Below are positions 32,948 through 41,600 of a stretch of DNA of 64,000 nt, piece after piece; the first letter of the stretch is position 1, and the number at the start of each line of letters is the position of its first letter. The notes beneath the pieces were generated by a model, which had not been told where the DNA came from, searched no databases, and saw only the letters and a program-made list of their open reading frames with translations. Source of the stretch: Saprospira grandis DSM 2844 (GTDB lineage: Bacteria > Bacteroidota > Bacteroidia > Chitinophagales > Saprospiraceae); the NCBI RefSeq assembly GCF_000275825.1, contig NZ_JH719942.1, positions 1,614,575 to 1,678,574 on the forward strand, given 5' to 3'. The translations under genes and the position numbers were made by a program.

Positions 32948-33850
32948 ATGTCAAAAATGCGTAGCATCAACCCTCAAGACCTAGAAATTAAAGACCTGCA
33001 TCAGTTTATGGTGGGGGCCATTGCCCCTCGTCCCATTGCTTTTGTTTCTACCATTGATGAAAATGGGCTGGCCAATATTGCGCCCTATAGCTTTTTCAAT
33101 GCCTTTTCCTCTAATCCGCCCATGATGGTCTTCTCTTCTAACCGAACGGTTAGAGGAAATACCACCAAAGATACCTTACACAATATTCAGGCAAATCAAG
33201 AGGTAGTCATCAATGTGGTCACCTACGATATGGTCCAACAAATGACCCTAGCCAGCATTTCTTATCCGGCCCATATTGATGAATTTGCCAAAGCGGGCTT
33301 TACGCCCCTAGCCGCAGAAACCGTGGCGCCCTTCCGCATTGCCGAATCTCCCGTGCAGTTTGAGTGCAAAGTGGAGCAAATTGTTAGCTTGGGAGAGCAT
33401 GGCGGAGCCGGCAACCTCATGTTCTGCAAAGTGCAGCGCTTCCATATTGATGAGGCCGTTATTGATGAACGCAACCGCATTGACCCTCACAAACTCGATT
33501 TGGTGGGCCGCCTTGGCCGAGCCTATTATGTGCGCGCCAGCGGAGATGCCCTTTTCTCTATCTATCAGAACCCTTCTGATTTGGCCCTAGGCTTTGACCA
33601 ACTGCCAGCGCACATCCGCCAGAGCAATACCCTTAAGGGGAGTGAAATTGCTTGCATGGCTGGCCTAATGGCCCTACCCACTCCTCAAGAAATAGAACAA
33701 TTGGTCCAAAAAGATGATAATTTGGCCAATTTGCTCGAGCTAGCCCCCGCAGGCTCTTCAGCCCGCTTTGAGATGCAAGAACGCTATGCCCGTACCCTCA
33801 TCCAACAAGGAGAATACGCCAATGCCCTGGCCTGCTTGATGATTGAATAA
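32948..33850 (+). CDS. Flavin reductase-like (DIM6/NTAB) FMN-binding protein
   Basis: 300 residues. The first ~200 show the flavin-reductase split-barrel pattern: HQFMVGAIAPRPIAFVSTIDENGLANIAPYSFFNAFSSNPPMMVFSSNR, then KDTLHNIQANQEVVINVV and FECKVEQIVSLGEHGGAGNLMFCKVQRFHI. Such proteins bind FMN and move electrons from NAD(P)H or act as FMN carriers. The last ~85 residues (TPQEIEQLVQKDDNLANLLEL...) are an added helical part not seen in short members. No signal peptide. Start is 8 nt after the redoxin gene's stop; a terminator follows 30 nt after its own stop. Confidence 0.88.
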   Translation: MSKMRSINPQDLEIKDLHQFMVGAIAPRPIAFVSTIDENGLANIAPYSFFNAFSSNPPMMVFSSNRTVRGNTTKDTLHNIQANQEVVINVVTYDMVQQMTLASISYPAHIDEFAKAGFTPLAAETVAPFRIAESPVQFECKVEQIVSLGEHGGAGNLMFCKVQRFHIDEAVIDERNRIDPHKLDLVGRLGRAYYVRASGDALFSIYQNPSDLALGFDQLPAHIRQSNTLKGSEIACMAGLMALPTPQEIEQLVQKDDNLANLLELAPAGSSARFEMQERYARTLIQQGEYANALACLMIE

Positions 33851-33880
33851 GCTCCTTTAATGGGTCCATATTTTTTAGTT

Positions 33881-33910
33881 CGCTCTACCTCAAAGGTAGA
33901 GCGTTTTTTT
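33881..33910 (+). terminator. Terminator after the flavin reductase gene
   Basis: Perfect 10-bp stem CGCTCTACCT/AGGTAGAGCG with a CAA loop, followed by seven T. Confidence 0.93.
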
Positions 33911-33925
33911 GGTCCATTTTGCGGT

Positions 33926-34149
33926 GGACAGGCGGCGGAGCCGCCGCAGGCTGAGGGATAGAAAGCAGTGGCCGAAGGCCAGACCCAGCCGCCTTTGGCG
34001 GCGCAGGGCCGAGCGACCCGACCAACGGGAGCCGACGCAGCGAAGCAAGTAACAGCGAGCTGCGACAACCAGCCCCAAAGGGGCGCCAGTTCGATGACCA
34101 ACGGGAATACATAGCCCGACCCGAGCGAAGCGAGGGGCAGCCCCAAAAA
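33926..34149 (-). repeat. GC-rich structured repeat, copy 11 (long variant)
   Basis: Minus-orientation copy with GGGGCAGCCCC end facing the trpS start. The core is interrupted: GAGCGA and ACAGCGAGC are separated by about 35 nt containing CCCGACCAACGGGAGCCG. It also carries the module GTTCGATGACCAACGGGAATA. Hairpins 2 and 3 (GCCGCCTTTGGCGGC, GGCCGAAGGCC) are intact. Confidence 0.85.
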
Positions 34150-34202
34150 TTAACAGCAGACAAAAAAGCAGCAAGCAAAGGCCCCAAAAGCCAAAAGATT
34201 TT

Positions 34203-34210
34203 TAACTTTG
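34203..34210 (+). promoter_or_regulatory. Candidate -7 box upstream of trpS
   Basis: TAACTTTG fits TAnnTTTG and would start transcription near 34217, just before the 9-codon leader frame at 34227. No -33 TTG is evident in the adjacent A/G-rich stretch. Confidence 0.4.
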
Positions 34211-34226
34211 ATTCTTTACTATAACC

Positions 34227-34256
34227 ATGTGGGCCCTTGGGTCCAAGAACTTTTAA
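34227..34256 (+). CDS. Possible 9-codon leader peptide ahead of trpS
   Basis: ATG at 34227 opens MWALGSKNF and stops with TAA at 34254-34256, 4 nt before the trpS ATG. A Trp codon is the second codon, in front of the tryptophanyl-tRNA synthetase gene. The same bases can fold as GGGCC-CTTG-GGTCC. A ribosome-responsive leader is a possibility; a chance frame is the alternative. Confidence 0.35.
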   Translation: MWALGSKNF

Positions 34257-34260
34257 GAAG

Positions 34261-35277
34261 ATGAAAAAACGCGTTCTCTCAGCCATTCAACCTACCGGAG
34301 ACCTTCATTTGGGCAACTACTTTGGGGCGGTCCAAAATTGGGTGCGCCTACAAGAAAACTACGACTGCACCTTTGGCGTGGTGGATTATCATGCTATGAC
34401 CATGCCCTATAAAACCAAAAAACTGCGGGAGAATAGCTGGAACATGATTTTTAATCTTCTGGCCCTAGGCGTAAAGCCAGAGTATCTCTTTTTGCAATCT
34501 TTGGTGCCCGAACATGCCGAGCTTTGCTGGATTTTGAGCTGCTTTTGCTCTTATGGCGAACTGAGCCGCATGACGCAGTTTAAGGACAAAAGCCAACAGG
34601 TGAAAGAGGGCCAAAAAGATAGCTTTATCTCGGCGGCTTTGTTTAGCTACCCCGTTTTGCAAGCAGCTGATATCCTAATTTATCGGGCCGATTATGTGCC
34701 GGTGGGCAAGGATCAAGAGCAGCATCTAGAACTTACTCGCAATATTGCTACTCGCTTTAATCAGGCGGTGGGCAAGGAGTTTTTTGAGCTACCCGAGCCC
34801 CTATTTACGGAGTCGCCTAAGATTCGCTCTTTGGCCGACCCCAACCGCAAAATGAGCAAAAGCCTAGGCGAAAAACACTATATCAGTGTTTTTGAGGAGG
34901 AAGCTCGCCTCTTTAAGAAGGTGGGTTCTGCCGTAACCGATACGGGGGCAGAACAGGCCCAAGGCATCATGAGCCCTGGGGTAGACAACCTCTTTACTTT
35001 GATTAAGGCCGCTGGACATCTCACTGAGCATGAGCAATTATTGGCCGTTTATCAGGACCCCAATCAACAACTTTCTTATAAGGACCTCAAGGAGGCCGCA
35101 AAAACGGCTTTGGGCCAATTGATTGGCGGCTTTAAGGAAAAACGAGCCGAGGTTTTGAGCAATAAAAAAGAGTATAAGAAACAAATTAAGGCCAGCTCCG
35201 AAGAGATTCGGAAACGAGCCCAGGAGTGCATCAAGGAGGTCAAGGATTTGGCTGGCTTAGGCAATGTTCGCTTCTAA
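34261..35277 (+). CDS. trpS: Tryptophanyl-tRNA synthetase
   Basis: Charges tRNA(Trp). 338 residues from the ATG at 34261; the frame extends back to a non-ATG codon at 34237 but MKKRVLSAIQPTGDLHLGNYFGA is the normal N-terminus. Class I motifs: HLGNY (HIGH box, about residue 16) and KMSKSLGE (~200), with DYHAMTMPYK and GKDQEQHLELTR in between as in bacterial TrpRS. Length is normal (~330-340). No T-box element precedes it; instead there is a short leader frame with a Trp codon and a GC-rich repeat copy. A strong terminator lies 16 nt after the stop. Confidence 0.97.
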   Translation: MKKRVLSAIQPTGDLHLGNYFGAVQNWVRLQENYDCTFGVVDYHAMTMPYKTKKLRENSWNMIFNLLALGVKPEYLFLQSLVPEHAELCWILSCFCSYGELSRMTQFKDKSQQVKEGQKDSFISAALFSYPVLQAADILIYRADYVPVGKDQEQHLELTRNIATRFNQAVGKEFFELPEPLFTESPKIRSLADPNRKMSKSLGEKHYISVFEEEARLFKKVGSAVTDTGAEQAQGIMSPGVDNLFTLIKAAGHLTEHEQLLAVYQDPNQQLSYKDLKEAAKTALGQLIGGFKEKRAEVLSNKKEYKKQIKASSEEIRKRAQECIKEVKDLAGLGNVRF

Positions 35278-35293
35278 ATGTAATAGCCAAAAA

Positions 35294-35323
35294 GGGCGAC
35301 CGTTTCTCGGTCGCCCTTTTTTT
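35294..35323 (+). terminator. Terminator after trpS
   Basis: Perfect 9-bp stem GGGCGACCG/CGGTCGCCC with TTTCT loop, A-run before and TTTTTTT after; bidirectional, also serving the converging ankyrin gene that ends at 35322. Confidence 0.93.
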
Positions 35324-36689
35324 ATGGTCTAGCGGGATAGCGTTTTCGCTGCAATTGCAAAAAGCGGCTAAGGGGCTTTTTGTGCCAGTCTAGGGCCTGC
35401 TTAGAGCGGCTGCGTTGCCAGCCTTGCGGGTCTAGCAAAATCAATTCGGGGGCCCGCCAATCCCATGCCTTAATACTATGAAGCTGAGGATCATGAGCGG
35501 CTAAAAAAGGCAGATTCTCGGCCTTCATAAAATCTTCTAAGGAATAGGGTTTGGGGTCTAGAGAAATGACTAAAATCCGCCAATTTTTCTGTTTTTCCTG
35601 TAATTTATGCAGAGAAATAAGCTGCTCTTTACAGCTTTTGCACCAGCTGGCCCAGGGCACAATCAGCAGCCATTCGCCTTGCAGTTGTTGCAGACTAATA
35701 AAGCCTCCGCTCAGGCTGCGCCATTGCATATTTTTCAGGGGTTCTTCGCTCAGTTCAATTTGCTGAAAGATGGGGTCTTTGAGCAGAGCCAAAAAACGGC
35801 GATCTTCGGCCTGTAGCTGCCCATTTTTCAAGAGTTTCTGCCAGCTAGAGGAGCTATTTTCGACTAGGGCCAAAAGGACGGCATCGGGCCGTAGTCCTTG
35901 GCGGTAGAGCCACTGAAAAGCAAAGAGATTTTGGGCCAAAAAGGCCTGTTCTAATAAGGGGGGCGCTCCTGCTGTAGGGACCAATTTGGCCCCTTTTTGC
36001 TTGAGCAGGGGCAGGAGTTCGTTGGCTTCTTTTTGTATGGCCAATTCTAAGGGGCTACAAGCGCCCGGACAATTGGGGCGTTTGGCCTTGGCGGGCGCTT
36101 GTTTGCGCAACCATTTTTTGGCCCAGTCTGTTTCGCCCTGCGCAATGGCCTCGGCCAAGATGCCCGGCTGTCGATAATCGGCCCCATAAGAGAGCAATAG
36201 GCTAATGAGCTCTTCTCGCTTGGCGGCGGGGGCCTGCAGGGCATAAAATAAGGGAGTATAATGCTTGGGGCCGGCATTGACCAAAGCGCCTCTTTGCAGT
36301 AAAAAATCGGCCACCTCAACGCTTCCGTAGGCGGCGGCTACATGTAGGGGCCGGCTCCCCTTTTGGCTCAATGGTCCAGCAGATCGCCAACCTTCCATCA
36401 AAGGGGCCCAAAGGCTAGCCCCATTATCTTGCAACAGCCGCACCACCTCAACTTGCCCCATGGCGCAGGCGGCCATCATGGGGGTCCAATAAAAACAATC
36501 CTCGGCATAGCGGCTATAAGTGTAGCGACTATCCAACTGCGCCCCCTGCCCCAAAGCCGCCTCTATCTGCTCTAGGTCTTGCTCAAATATGGCGGCAAAA
36601 AGGAGTTCTTCGGGGCTTTCAAAGCTCTGGGCGGCACCTAGGTAGCTCAAGAAAATAAAAATAAGGGAGTAGAGTACAGTGGCTTTCAT
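35322..36689 (-). CDS. Exported ankyrin-repeat protein with C-terminal thioredoxin-like domain
   Basis: 455 residues from the ATG at 36689 (MKATVLYSLIFIFLSYLGAAQ, a signal peptide); the frame runs 16 codons further back. Residues ~30-300 are ankyrin-like repeats: LLFAAIFEQDLEQIEAALGQGAQLD, TPMMAACAMGQVEVVRLLQDNGASL, RPLHVAAAYGSVEVADFLLQRGALV, TPLFYALQAPAAKREELISLLLSYGADY, then weaker copies. The last ~130 residues are a TlpA/thioredoxin-like domain: MQWRSLSGGFISLQQLQGEWLLIVPWASWCKSCKEQLISLHKLQE with WCKSC as the redox pair, then LVISLDPKP and APELILLDPQGWQ. A secreted ankyrin-thioredoxin fusion is uncommon and suggests a periplasmic thiol enzyme that binds its target through the ankyrin face. 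This last point is inference. Confidence 0.85.
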   Translation of the reverse strand: MKATVLYSLIFIFLSYLGAAQSFESPEELLFAAIFEQDLEQIEAALGQGAQLDSRYTYSRYAEDCFYWTPMMAACAMGQVEVVRLLQDNGASLWAPLMEGWRSAGPLSQKGSRPLHVAAAYGSVEVADFLLQRGALVNAGPKHYTPLFYALQAPAAKREELISLLLSYGADYRQPGILAEAIAQGETDWAKKWLRKQAPAKAKRPNCPGACSPLELAIQKEANELLPLLKQKGAKLVPTAGAPPLLEQAFLAQNLFAFQWLYRQGLRPDAVLLALVENSSSSWQKLLKNGQLQAEDRRFLALLKDPIFQQIELSEEPLKNMQWRSLSGGFISLQQLQGEWLLIVPWASWCKSCKEQLISLHKLQEKQKNWRILVISLDPKPYSLEDFMKAENLPFLAAHDPQLHSIKAWDWRAPELILLDPQGWQRSRSKQALDWHKKPLSRFLQLQRKRYPARP

Positions 36690-36755
36690 TAGGTCTTTAT
36701 TAACAAGACGTTTTTTTTCCTCAAATAGTTGTTTCAATTATGTCTTTTGCAAGGA

Positions 36756-36871
36756 TTTGGGGCCTCCCGCCTTCGGCGGGCGCTACGCTTCAGGGCTCGC
36801 AGGTCTGCTCGGCCCTGCGGCCTGACGGCCTTGGTCTGCGGCTTCGCCGCCCCCTTTCGCATCGCTAGGCC
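36756..36871 (+). repeat. GC-rich structured repeat, copy 12
   Basis: Clear copy: GGGGCCT, hairpin 1 CCCGCC-TTC-GGCGGG, core CTCGCAGGTCTGCTCGG, hairpin 2 GGCC-TGAC-GGCC, hairpin 3 GCGGC-TTC-GCCGC, closing CATCGCTAGGCC, then an extra GGCC-TTC-GGCC hairpin. It lies upstream of the ankyrin gene with no gene on its other side for 1 kb. Confidence 0.92.
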
Positions 36872-36889
36872 GAATGGCCTTCGGCCATA

Positions 36890-37103
36890 GCTGCAGGTTA
36901 AAACCCGCAGCCAGATTAGGATCCATCTAGCTAGCTCTTTATCGCCCCTTGGCCTGCAGCTTAAAAGCCGCAGGACCTGAAAAATCTAAGTCCCTGCCTT
37001 CTATCCAAGAAGCAGGGGCTTTTAAGCTCCTGCGGCGAGAAAGATGATCGCCCAACCGGATTGGCTGCGGCCTTTAGGCGGCAGATAGAGGGACTTTAGC
37101 CCC
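36890..37103. repeat. Cluster of short hairpin repeats, part 1
   Basis: GCTGC-a-GGTT-aaa-ACC-c-GCAGC (36890-36911) and CCTGC-a-GCTT-aaa-AGC-c-GCAGG (36953-36974) have the same layout, stem sequences changed and pairing kept. The second is echoed by CTTTTAAGCTCCTGCGGCG near 37020. GGGACTTTAGCCCC lies at 37090-37103. No gene is visible. Confidence 0.65.
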
Positions 37104-37162
37104 AATTGTTAGGAAGCTGTTAAAAGTAAAAATAAGGCAACAAAATGAAAAAGGGCAAAAGT

Positions 37163-37246
37163 TAGGTCTGGCTGCTAGCTGGCTAGGTCTGGTTGCTAGC
37201 TGAGTAGGTCTGGTTGCTAGCTGGCTAGGTCTGGTTGCTAGCTGGG
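37163..37246 (+). repeat. Tandem repeat, 4 x 21 bp
   Basis: Unit TAGGTCTGGTTGCTAGCTGRS at 37163, 37184, 37205 and 37226; only the first unit has an internal change (GCTGCT for GTTGCT) and the last two bases alternate. Each unit holds the palindrome GCTAGC. There are no spacers, so it is not a CRISPR array, and no reading frame covers it. Confidence 0.9.
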
Positions 37247-37448
37247 TAGGGACTGTTCCGGATTTTGTGTATTAGAATAAAATTTGGGCCTTTAGCTTGT
37301 TGGGATTTGGCCAATAGTCGCCCAGGGACAAGCCCCTAGGCTAATCCAATGGAGTCAGCCCTGACAAGGGCCTCAACTGTTGATATACAAGGGCTTGTTC
37401 TGGCCGCTCATCTGTCTTTTTTCTTTGGCCGTTTGGGTAGTTTTGGGC

Positions 37449-37629
37449 CCATGGGCTGAAGCCCATGGTTGTGGGGCTATGCAAACTAGCGGGCTAAAGC
37501 CCTTGTTTGCGGCTAGGGTTTGGGCTCATTTTCTTGTTTAGTGAATAGCCTTAGAAGTAGAAAAGCGAACAAGGACTTTAGTCCGTCAGTTCGATCAGTC
37601 AATAACCCTGGGCTTCAGCCCAGGGCTAT
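37449..37629. repeat. Cluster of short hairpin repeats, part 2 (GGGCT-NN-AGCCC family)
   Basis: Three-to-four hairpins with the core GGRCT-NN-AGYCC: CCATGGGCT-GA-AGCCCATGG (37449-37468), GGGCT-AA-AGCCC within outer arms GCAAAC/GTTTGC (37481-37510), GGACT-TT-AGTCC within GAAC/GTTC (37567-37592), and CCCTGGGCT-TC-AGCCCAGGG within ATA/TAT arms (37602-37629). Stems vary with pairing retained. Confidence 0.75.
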
Positions 37630-37689
37630 ACCCATTGACAGAGATCAAAGGCCGAAGAAGAAACTTAGGCTGAAAAAAGACAGCTGAGC

Positions 37690-37817
37690 GGCCTAGCGAT
37701 GCGGCGGGGTGGCCGTCAGGCCAGACCTAGGCGGTGCAGCCGCCGCAGGGCCGAGCGAACAGCGAGCCCCAAAGCGTAGCGCCGACGAGCGTAGCGAGGC
37801 GGAGGCCCCAAAAAAAA
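37690..37817 (-). repeat. GC-rich structured repeat, copy 13
   Basis: Minus-orientation copy following the sdhB terminator. Opening GGCCTAGCGATGCGG, hairpin 3 GGCC-GTCA-GGCC, hairpin 2 GGCGG-TGCA-CCGCC-like, alternative core GAGCGAACAGCGAGC, GGCGCTACG complement and GGAGGCCCC end, then an A8 run. Confidence 0.9.
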
Positions 37818-37843
37818 GGTCAGCACCTAAAGAGGCACTGACC
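37811..37843 (-). terminator. Terminator of the sdhCAB operon
   Basis: On the minus strand GGTCAGtGCC...GGtgCTGACC followed by eight T. The outer six base pairs are perfect, the inner part has mismatches. Confidence 0.75.
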
Positions 37844-37872
37844 AGTATAAATTGGGGGTCAGAGGAAGCGGT

Positions 37873-38646
37873 TTATTTAGCAGCTTGGCGGTTAGAGCCA
37901 AAGACAGCGGCAATATACTCGCGGTTCATCTGAGCGATATTCTCGATAGAGATTTCCTTGGGGCATTCGGCCTCGCAGGCGCCAATATTAGAGCAAAGGC
38001 CAAAGCCCTCGCCATCCATTTGGCTGACCATATTGAGTACACGTTGTTGGGCCTCTACATGACCTTGCGGCATAGTGGCCAAATGCGTTACTTTGGCCGA
38101 GGTAAAGAGCATAGCCGAGGCATTGGGGCAGGCGGCCACACAGGCGCCACAGCCAATACAAGCGGCGGCATTAAAGCCCTTGGCGGCTACTTCTTGTTCG
38201 ATAGGAATAGCGTTACCGTCGGGAGTACCCCCAGTATTTACAGAAACGTAGCCACCAGATTGGATAATGCGATCGAAGGCAGAGCGGTCTACCACAAGGT
38301 CCTTCACTACGGGGAAAGCCTTAGCGCGGTAGGGTTCGATCCAGATCGTATCGCCATCATCGAAGTGGCGCATATGCAATTGGCAGGTAGTGGTCCCTTG
38401 CATAGGGCCATGTGGGCGGCCATTGATTACGAGGCTACAAGCTCCGCAGATCCCCTCGCGGCAATCGTGTTCAAAAGCGACGGGGTCTTTCTTTTGGGAG
38501 TTGAGTTGTTCGTTGAGGACGTCCAACATTTCGAGGAAAGACATATGGGTATTGGCAGTTACCTGATAGCTTTCGAACTTACCGGCTTGGCCTGCACTTT
38601 TTTGTCTCCAGACGTTGAGCGTCAGTCTAATTTCGTCATGAGCCAT
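37873..38646 (-). CDS. sdhB: Succinate dehydrogenase/fumarate reductase iron-sulfur subunit
   Basis: 257 residues. Carries electrons from the flavoprotein to the membrane subunit. The [2Fe-2S] site is [10 protein letters not shown]...C in [32 protein letters not shown]; the C-terminal ferredoxin domain has [12 protein letters not shown] and [12 protein letters not shown] for the [4Fe-4S] and [3Fe-4S] clusters. It resembles the Wolinella/Bacteroides type B enzymes in motif spacing (the second cluster ligand Cys is present in CIGCGAC). Last gene of the operon, 39 nt after sdhA; a terminator follows at 37811-37843. Confidence 0.97.
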   Translation of the reverse strand: MAHDEIRLTLNVWRQKSAGQAGKFESYQVTANTHMSFLEMLDVLNEQLNSQKKDPVAFEHDCREGICGACSLVINGRPHGPMQGTTTCQLHMRHFDDGDTIWIEPYRAKAFPVVKDLVVDRSAFDRIIQSGGYVSVNTGGTPDGNAIPIEQEVAAKGFNAAACIGCGACVAACPNASAMLFTSAKVTHLATMPQGHVEAQQRVLNMVSQMDGEGFGLCSNIGACEAECPKEISIENIAQMNREYIAAVFGSNRQAAK

Positions 38647-38685
38647 AATATATGGAGTTTAAATAGTCAATAGATGTGAAAAGAA

Positions 38686-40689
38686 TTACTTGTAGCTACG
38701 GGTTTTGAGTTCTACATTTTCGAAGGTGAGTTCTTCTTTGTGGAGTTCGGCTTGGCCGGGGCCTTTAAACTCCCAGGCGGCTACATAAGCATATTCTTTA
38801 TCATTACGTTGGGCTTCTCCTTCTGAAGTAGCGTATTCATCGCGGAAGTGGCCACCGCAAGATTCTTTACGATCTAGGGCGTCCATGATCATTACCTCGG
38901 CGAGTTCGAAGAAATCGGCTACGCGGAGCGCTTTTTCGAGTTCGGGGTTATATTCGTTGGCAGCGCCGGGGACGAACACATTTTTCCAGAACTCATCGCG
39001 GAGTTTGCGGACCTTTTGCTGGGCGGTTTTGAGGCCATCGGCATTACGGGCCATACCGCAGTACTCCCACATAATATCTACGCCTAGTTCGCGGTGGAAA
39101 GACTCTACAGAGCGGTTTCCTTGGATGCTGAGTAATTTCTCGATGCGATCCTTCACTTCATTTTCTGCTTGATCGAAAGCAGCTTGTTCGGGGCTAATTC
39201 TTGGCGTACGGATTTCGTCGGCCAAGAAAGTACCGATAGTGTAAGGGATAACGAAGTAGCCATCGGCTAGACCTTGCATCAGGGCAGAGGCACCGAGGCG
39301 GTTAGCGCCATGATCAGAGAAATTACATTCGCCTAGGGCGAAGAGGCCGGGGATGGTTGTTTCTAGGTTATAATCTACCCAAAGTCCGCCCATAGTATAG
39401 TGGATAGCGGGATAGATCCGCATGGGGGTTTCGTAGGGATTTTCGCCAGTAATCTTCTCGTACATTTCGAAGAGGTTACCATATTTTGCAGAAACCACTT
39501 CTTTACCCCATTGGCGGATCTTTGCTTCAGAGGCATCGGGCTGGCCTTTAGAGATGGCTACAGATCGGCCATAGCGCATAGTATTTGTTGCGAAATCTAG
39601 GTAAACAGAGAGGCCAGTTGGTCCAACTCCGCGTCCTTCATCACAGACATATTTAGCGGCTCTAGAGGCTACATCACGGGGCACCAAGTTACCGAAAGCG
39701 GGATAGATGCGTTCTAGGTAATAGTCGCGATCTTCTTCGGCTACATTTTCGGGTTTAACTTCTCCTTTTCGGAGTTTTTCGACCATAGCCATTTCCTTGG
39801 GCACCCATACCCGTCCGTCATTACGGAGAGATTCTGACATCAGTGTTAGTTTAGACTGATAATCGCCAGAAACGGGAATACAGGTGGGGTGAATTTGGCA
39901 ATAGCAAGGGTTGGCAAAATAGGCACCACGGCGGTGGGCTCTCCAGGCGGCAGAGACATTACATCCCATAGCGTTAGTAGAGAGATAATAGACATTACCG
40001 TATCCGCCGGTACCGAGCACAACGGCATGAGCGGCATAGCGTTCAATTTTACCATTGAGGAGGTTACGGGCGATGATTCCTCGGGCTTTACCGTCTACGA
40101 CCACTAGATCGAGCATTTCGTGGCGGTTATACATGCTCACGTTACCCAAAGAGATTTGGCGAGAGAGGGCACTATAGGCGCCCAACAAAAGTTGTTGGCC
40201 AGTTTGGCCACGGGCGTAGAAAGTACGAGAGACCTGTACTCCACCAAAAGAGCGGGTAGAGAGTTCTCCACCATATTCGCGGGCGAAGGGCACCCCTTGG
40301 GCCACACATTGGTCAATAATATCGGTAGAGGCTTCGGCTAGGCGGTGCACATTGGCTTCTCTAGAGCGGTAGTCACCTCCTTTGATTGTATCATAGAAAA
40401 GGCGGTAAACGCTATCGCCATCATTTCGGTAATTTTTGGCGGCATTGATTCCACCTTGGGCGGCGATAGAGTGAGCGCGGCGGGGGCTATCATGAAAAGT
40501 AAAACAAGAAACATTATAGCCTAACTCTCCTAGGGTTGCTGCAGCAGAGGCACCTGCTAGGCCGGTACCGACAACGATAACATCTAGTCGACGTTTGTTG
40601 TTGGGGGCTACTAGCGGCATAGTTGAGCGATATTTAACCCATTTTTCGGCTAAGGGACCAGGAGGTACTTTAGAATCTAACTTTCTCAT
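38686..40689 (-). CDS. sdhA: Succinate dehydrogenase/fumarate reductase flavoprotein subunit
   Basis: 667 residues. Oxidises succinate or reduces fumarate with covalently bound FAD. FAD site: [22 protein letters not shown] near the N-terminus; the flavin-linking His is in [18 protein letters not shown]. Substrate-site elements include [26 protein letters not shown] and the RxxGR-type arginine in [17 protein letters not shown], and the [44 protein letters not shown] stretch is diagnostic. The length (~640-670) and the motif set match the type B enzymes of Bacteroidota, with a single cytochrome b subunit encoded upstream. Confidence 0.97.
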   Translation of the reverse strand: MRKLDSKVPPGPLAEKWVKYRSTMPLVAPNNKRRLDVIVVGTGLAGASAAATLGELGYNVSCFTFHDSPRRAHSIAAQGGINAAKNYRNDGDSVYRLFYDTIKGGDYRSREANVHRLAEASTDIIDQCVAQGVPFAREYGGELSTRSFGGVQVSRTFYARGQTGQQLLLGAYSALSRQISLGNVSMYNRHEMLDLVVVDGKARGIIARNLLNGKIERYAAHAVVLGTGGYGNVYYLSTNAMGCNVSAAWRAHRRGAYFANPCYCQIHPTCIPVSGDYQSKLTLMSESLRNDGRVWVPKEMAMVEKLRKGEVKPENVAEEDRDYYLERIYPAFGNLVPRDVASRAAKYVCDEGRGVGPTGLSVYLDFATNTMRYGRSVAISKGQPDASEAKIRQWGKEVVSAKYGNLFEMYEKITGENPYETPMRIYPAIHYTMGGLWVDYNLETTIPGLFALGECNFSDHGANRLGASALMQGLADGYFVIPYTIGTFLADEIRTPRISPEQAAFDQAENEVKDRIEKLLSIQGNRSVESFHRELGVDIMWEYCGMARNADGLKTAQQKVRKLRDEFWKNVFVPGAANEYNPELEKALRVADFFELAEVMIMDALDRKESCGGHFRDEYATSEGEAQRNDKEYAYVAAWEFKGPGQAELHKEELTFENVELKTRSYK

Positions 40690-40794
40690 AAGAGTATGAT
40701 TATTTTTTTAAAGTCGAGTTTGAATACTGTTGGCAGAGCCAAACATTTTGCTGCTAATAAACTAACAGCTAGCTACTTAGATAGTTTGCGTTAT

Positions 40795-41469
40795 CTAGAG
40801 CATTTCCTTAATGTAGAAGAAGATTGGCATAGTTGCGAATCCGAGAGGGACCAAGATGGCAAAGGCTAGTCCGATAGCTTTCACAACAGAAGTATACTTT
40901 TTGTGGTTGAGTCCCAGGGTTTGGAAAGCAGACTGAAAGCCGTGTAAAAGGTGAGCAGAGAGGGCGAACAAGCCCAACAGGTAAACAATCACTACCCATT
41001 CTTGCTGAAAGGCGAGAGAGACCTCATAGTATAGGTCGCCTTCACGAGTAAGGCCAGTAAACTTAGCTTTGAGCCAGAACTGCGCCATATGCAACAGCAA
41101 GAAAGCGAGGATAAGCACGCCCAACCACATCATATTGCGAGAAGCTGCGCTAGCTTCTGTTTTGGCTTTTTCGCTACCCTTATAGCGGCTGCTTCCTCCG
41201 GCAGAATTGCGGTTAGAGGCCCAAATAGCGATACCTTGTACAGCATGCAGAAAAATGAAGAAATAGAGGCCCAAAGAAACCGTCTTAATGAGGGGGTTGT
41301 GGGCCATAAACTCGGCATATTCGTTAAAGCTATGACCGTCGGCATCGGCAAACAGAGCCAGGTTACCAATCATATGCACCAGCAAAAAGGTGCATAAAAA
41401 GAGACCGGTAAGACTCATGATGAGCTTTTTGCCCAAAGATGAAGTAAGAAATTTGACTACCCAATTCAT
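40795..41469 (-). CDS. sdhC: Succinate dehydrogenase cytochrome b558 subunit
   Basis: 224 residues with five transmembrane helices. Four of these hold the histidines expected for two b hemes: LLVHMIGN, FLHAVQGI, LLHMAQFW and SAHLLHGFQSAFQ. This is the TIGR02046-type (sdhC/frdC b558) membrane anchor of type B complexes, which needs no separate SdhD. It exchanges electrons with menaquinone in the inner membrane. First gene of sdhCAB, 105 nt ahead of sdhA; a probable promoter lies at 41601-41628. Confidence 0.95.
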   Translation of the reverse strand: MNWVVKFLTSSLGKKLIMSLTGLFLCTFLLVHMIGNLALFADADGHSFNEYAEFMAHNPLIKTVSLGLYFFIFLHAVQGIAIWASNRNSAGGSSRYKGSEKAKTEASAASRNMMWLGVLILAFLLLHMAQFWLKAKFTGLTREGDLYYEVSLAFQQEWVVIVYLLGLFALSAHLLHGFQSAFQTLGLNHKKYTSVVKAIGLAFAILVPLGFATMPIFFYIKEML

Positions 41470-41600
41470 GTGTCAAGATTTTGGTTCGATAATGTGTTTT
41501 CGTTCTCAGAAGAAGATATTTCTCCCAATTTTGTCTGTTTTTTGCTACAAACAAAGCGGCCGAAAAATATTAAATTTTGTCCTCTTTATTCCCTTTTTTG

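Larger units (their letters stand above)
36690..37872. other. Gene-free region of about 1.2 kb before sdhB
   Basis: Besides repeat copies 12 and 13, the hairpin clusters and the 21-bp tandem array, no protein or RNA gene is recognisable. Short frames here have no start context or family resemblance. The stretch is a local store of repeats between two converging-to-parallel minus-strand genes. Confidence 0.6.

Noticed and set aside
37163-37246. CRISPR array
   Set aside because: The 21-bp units are directly adjacent without spacers, only four in number, and there are no cas genes.
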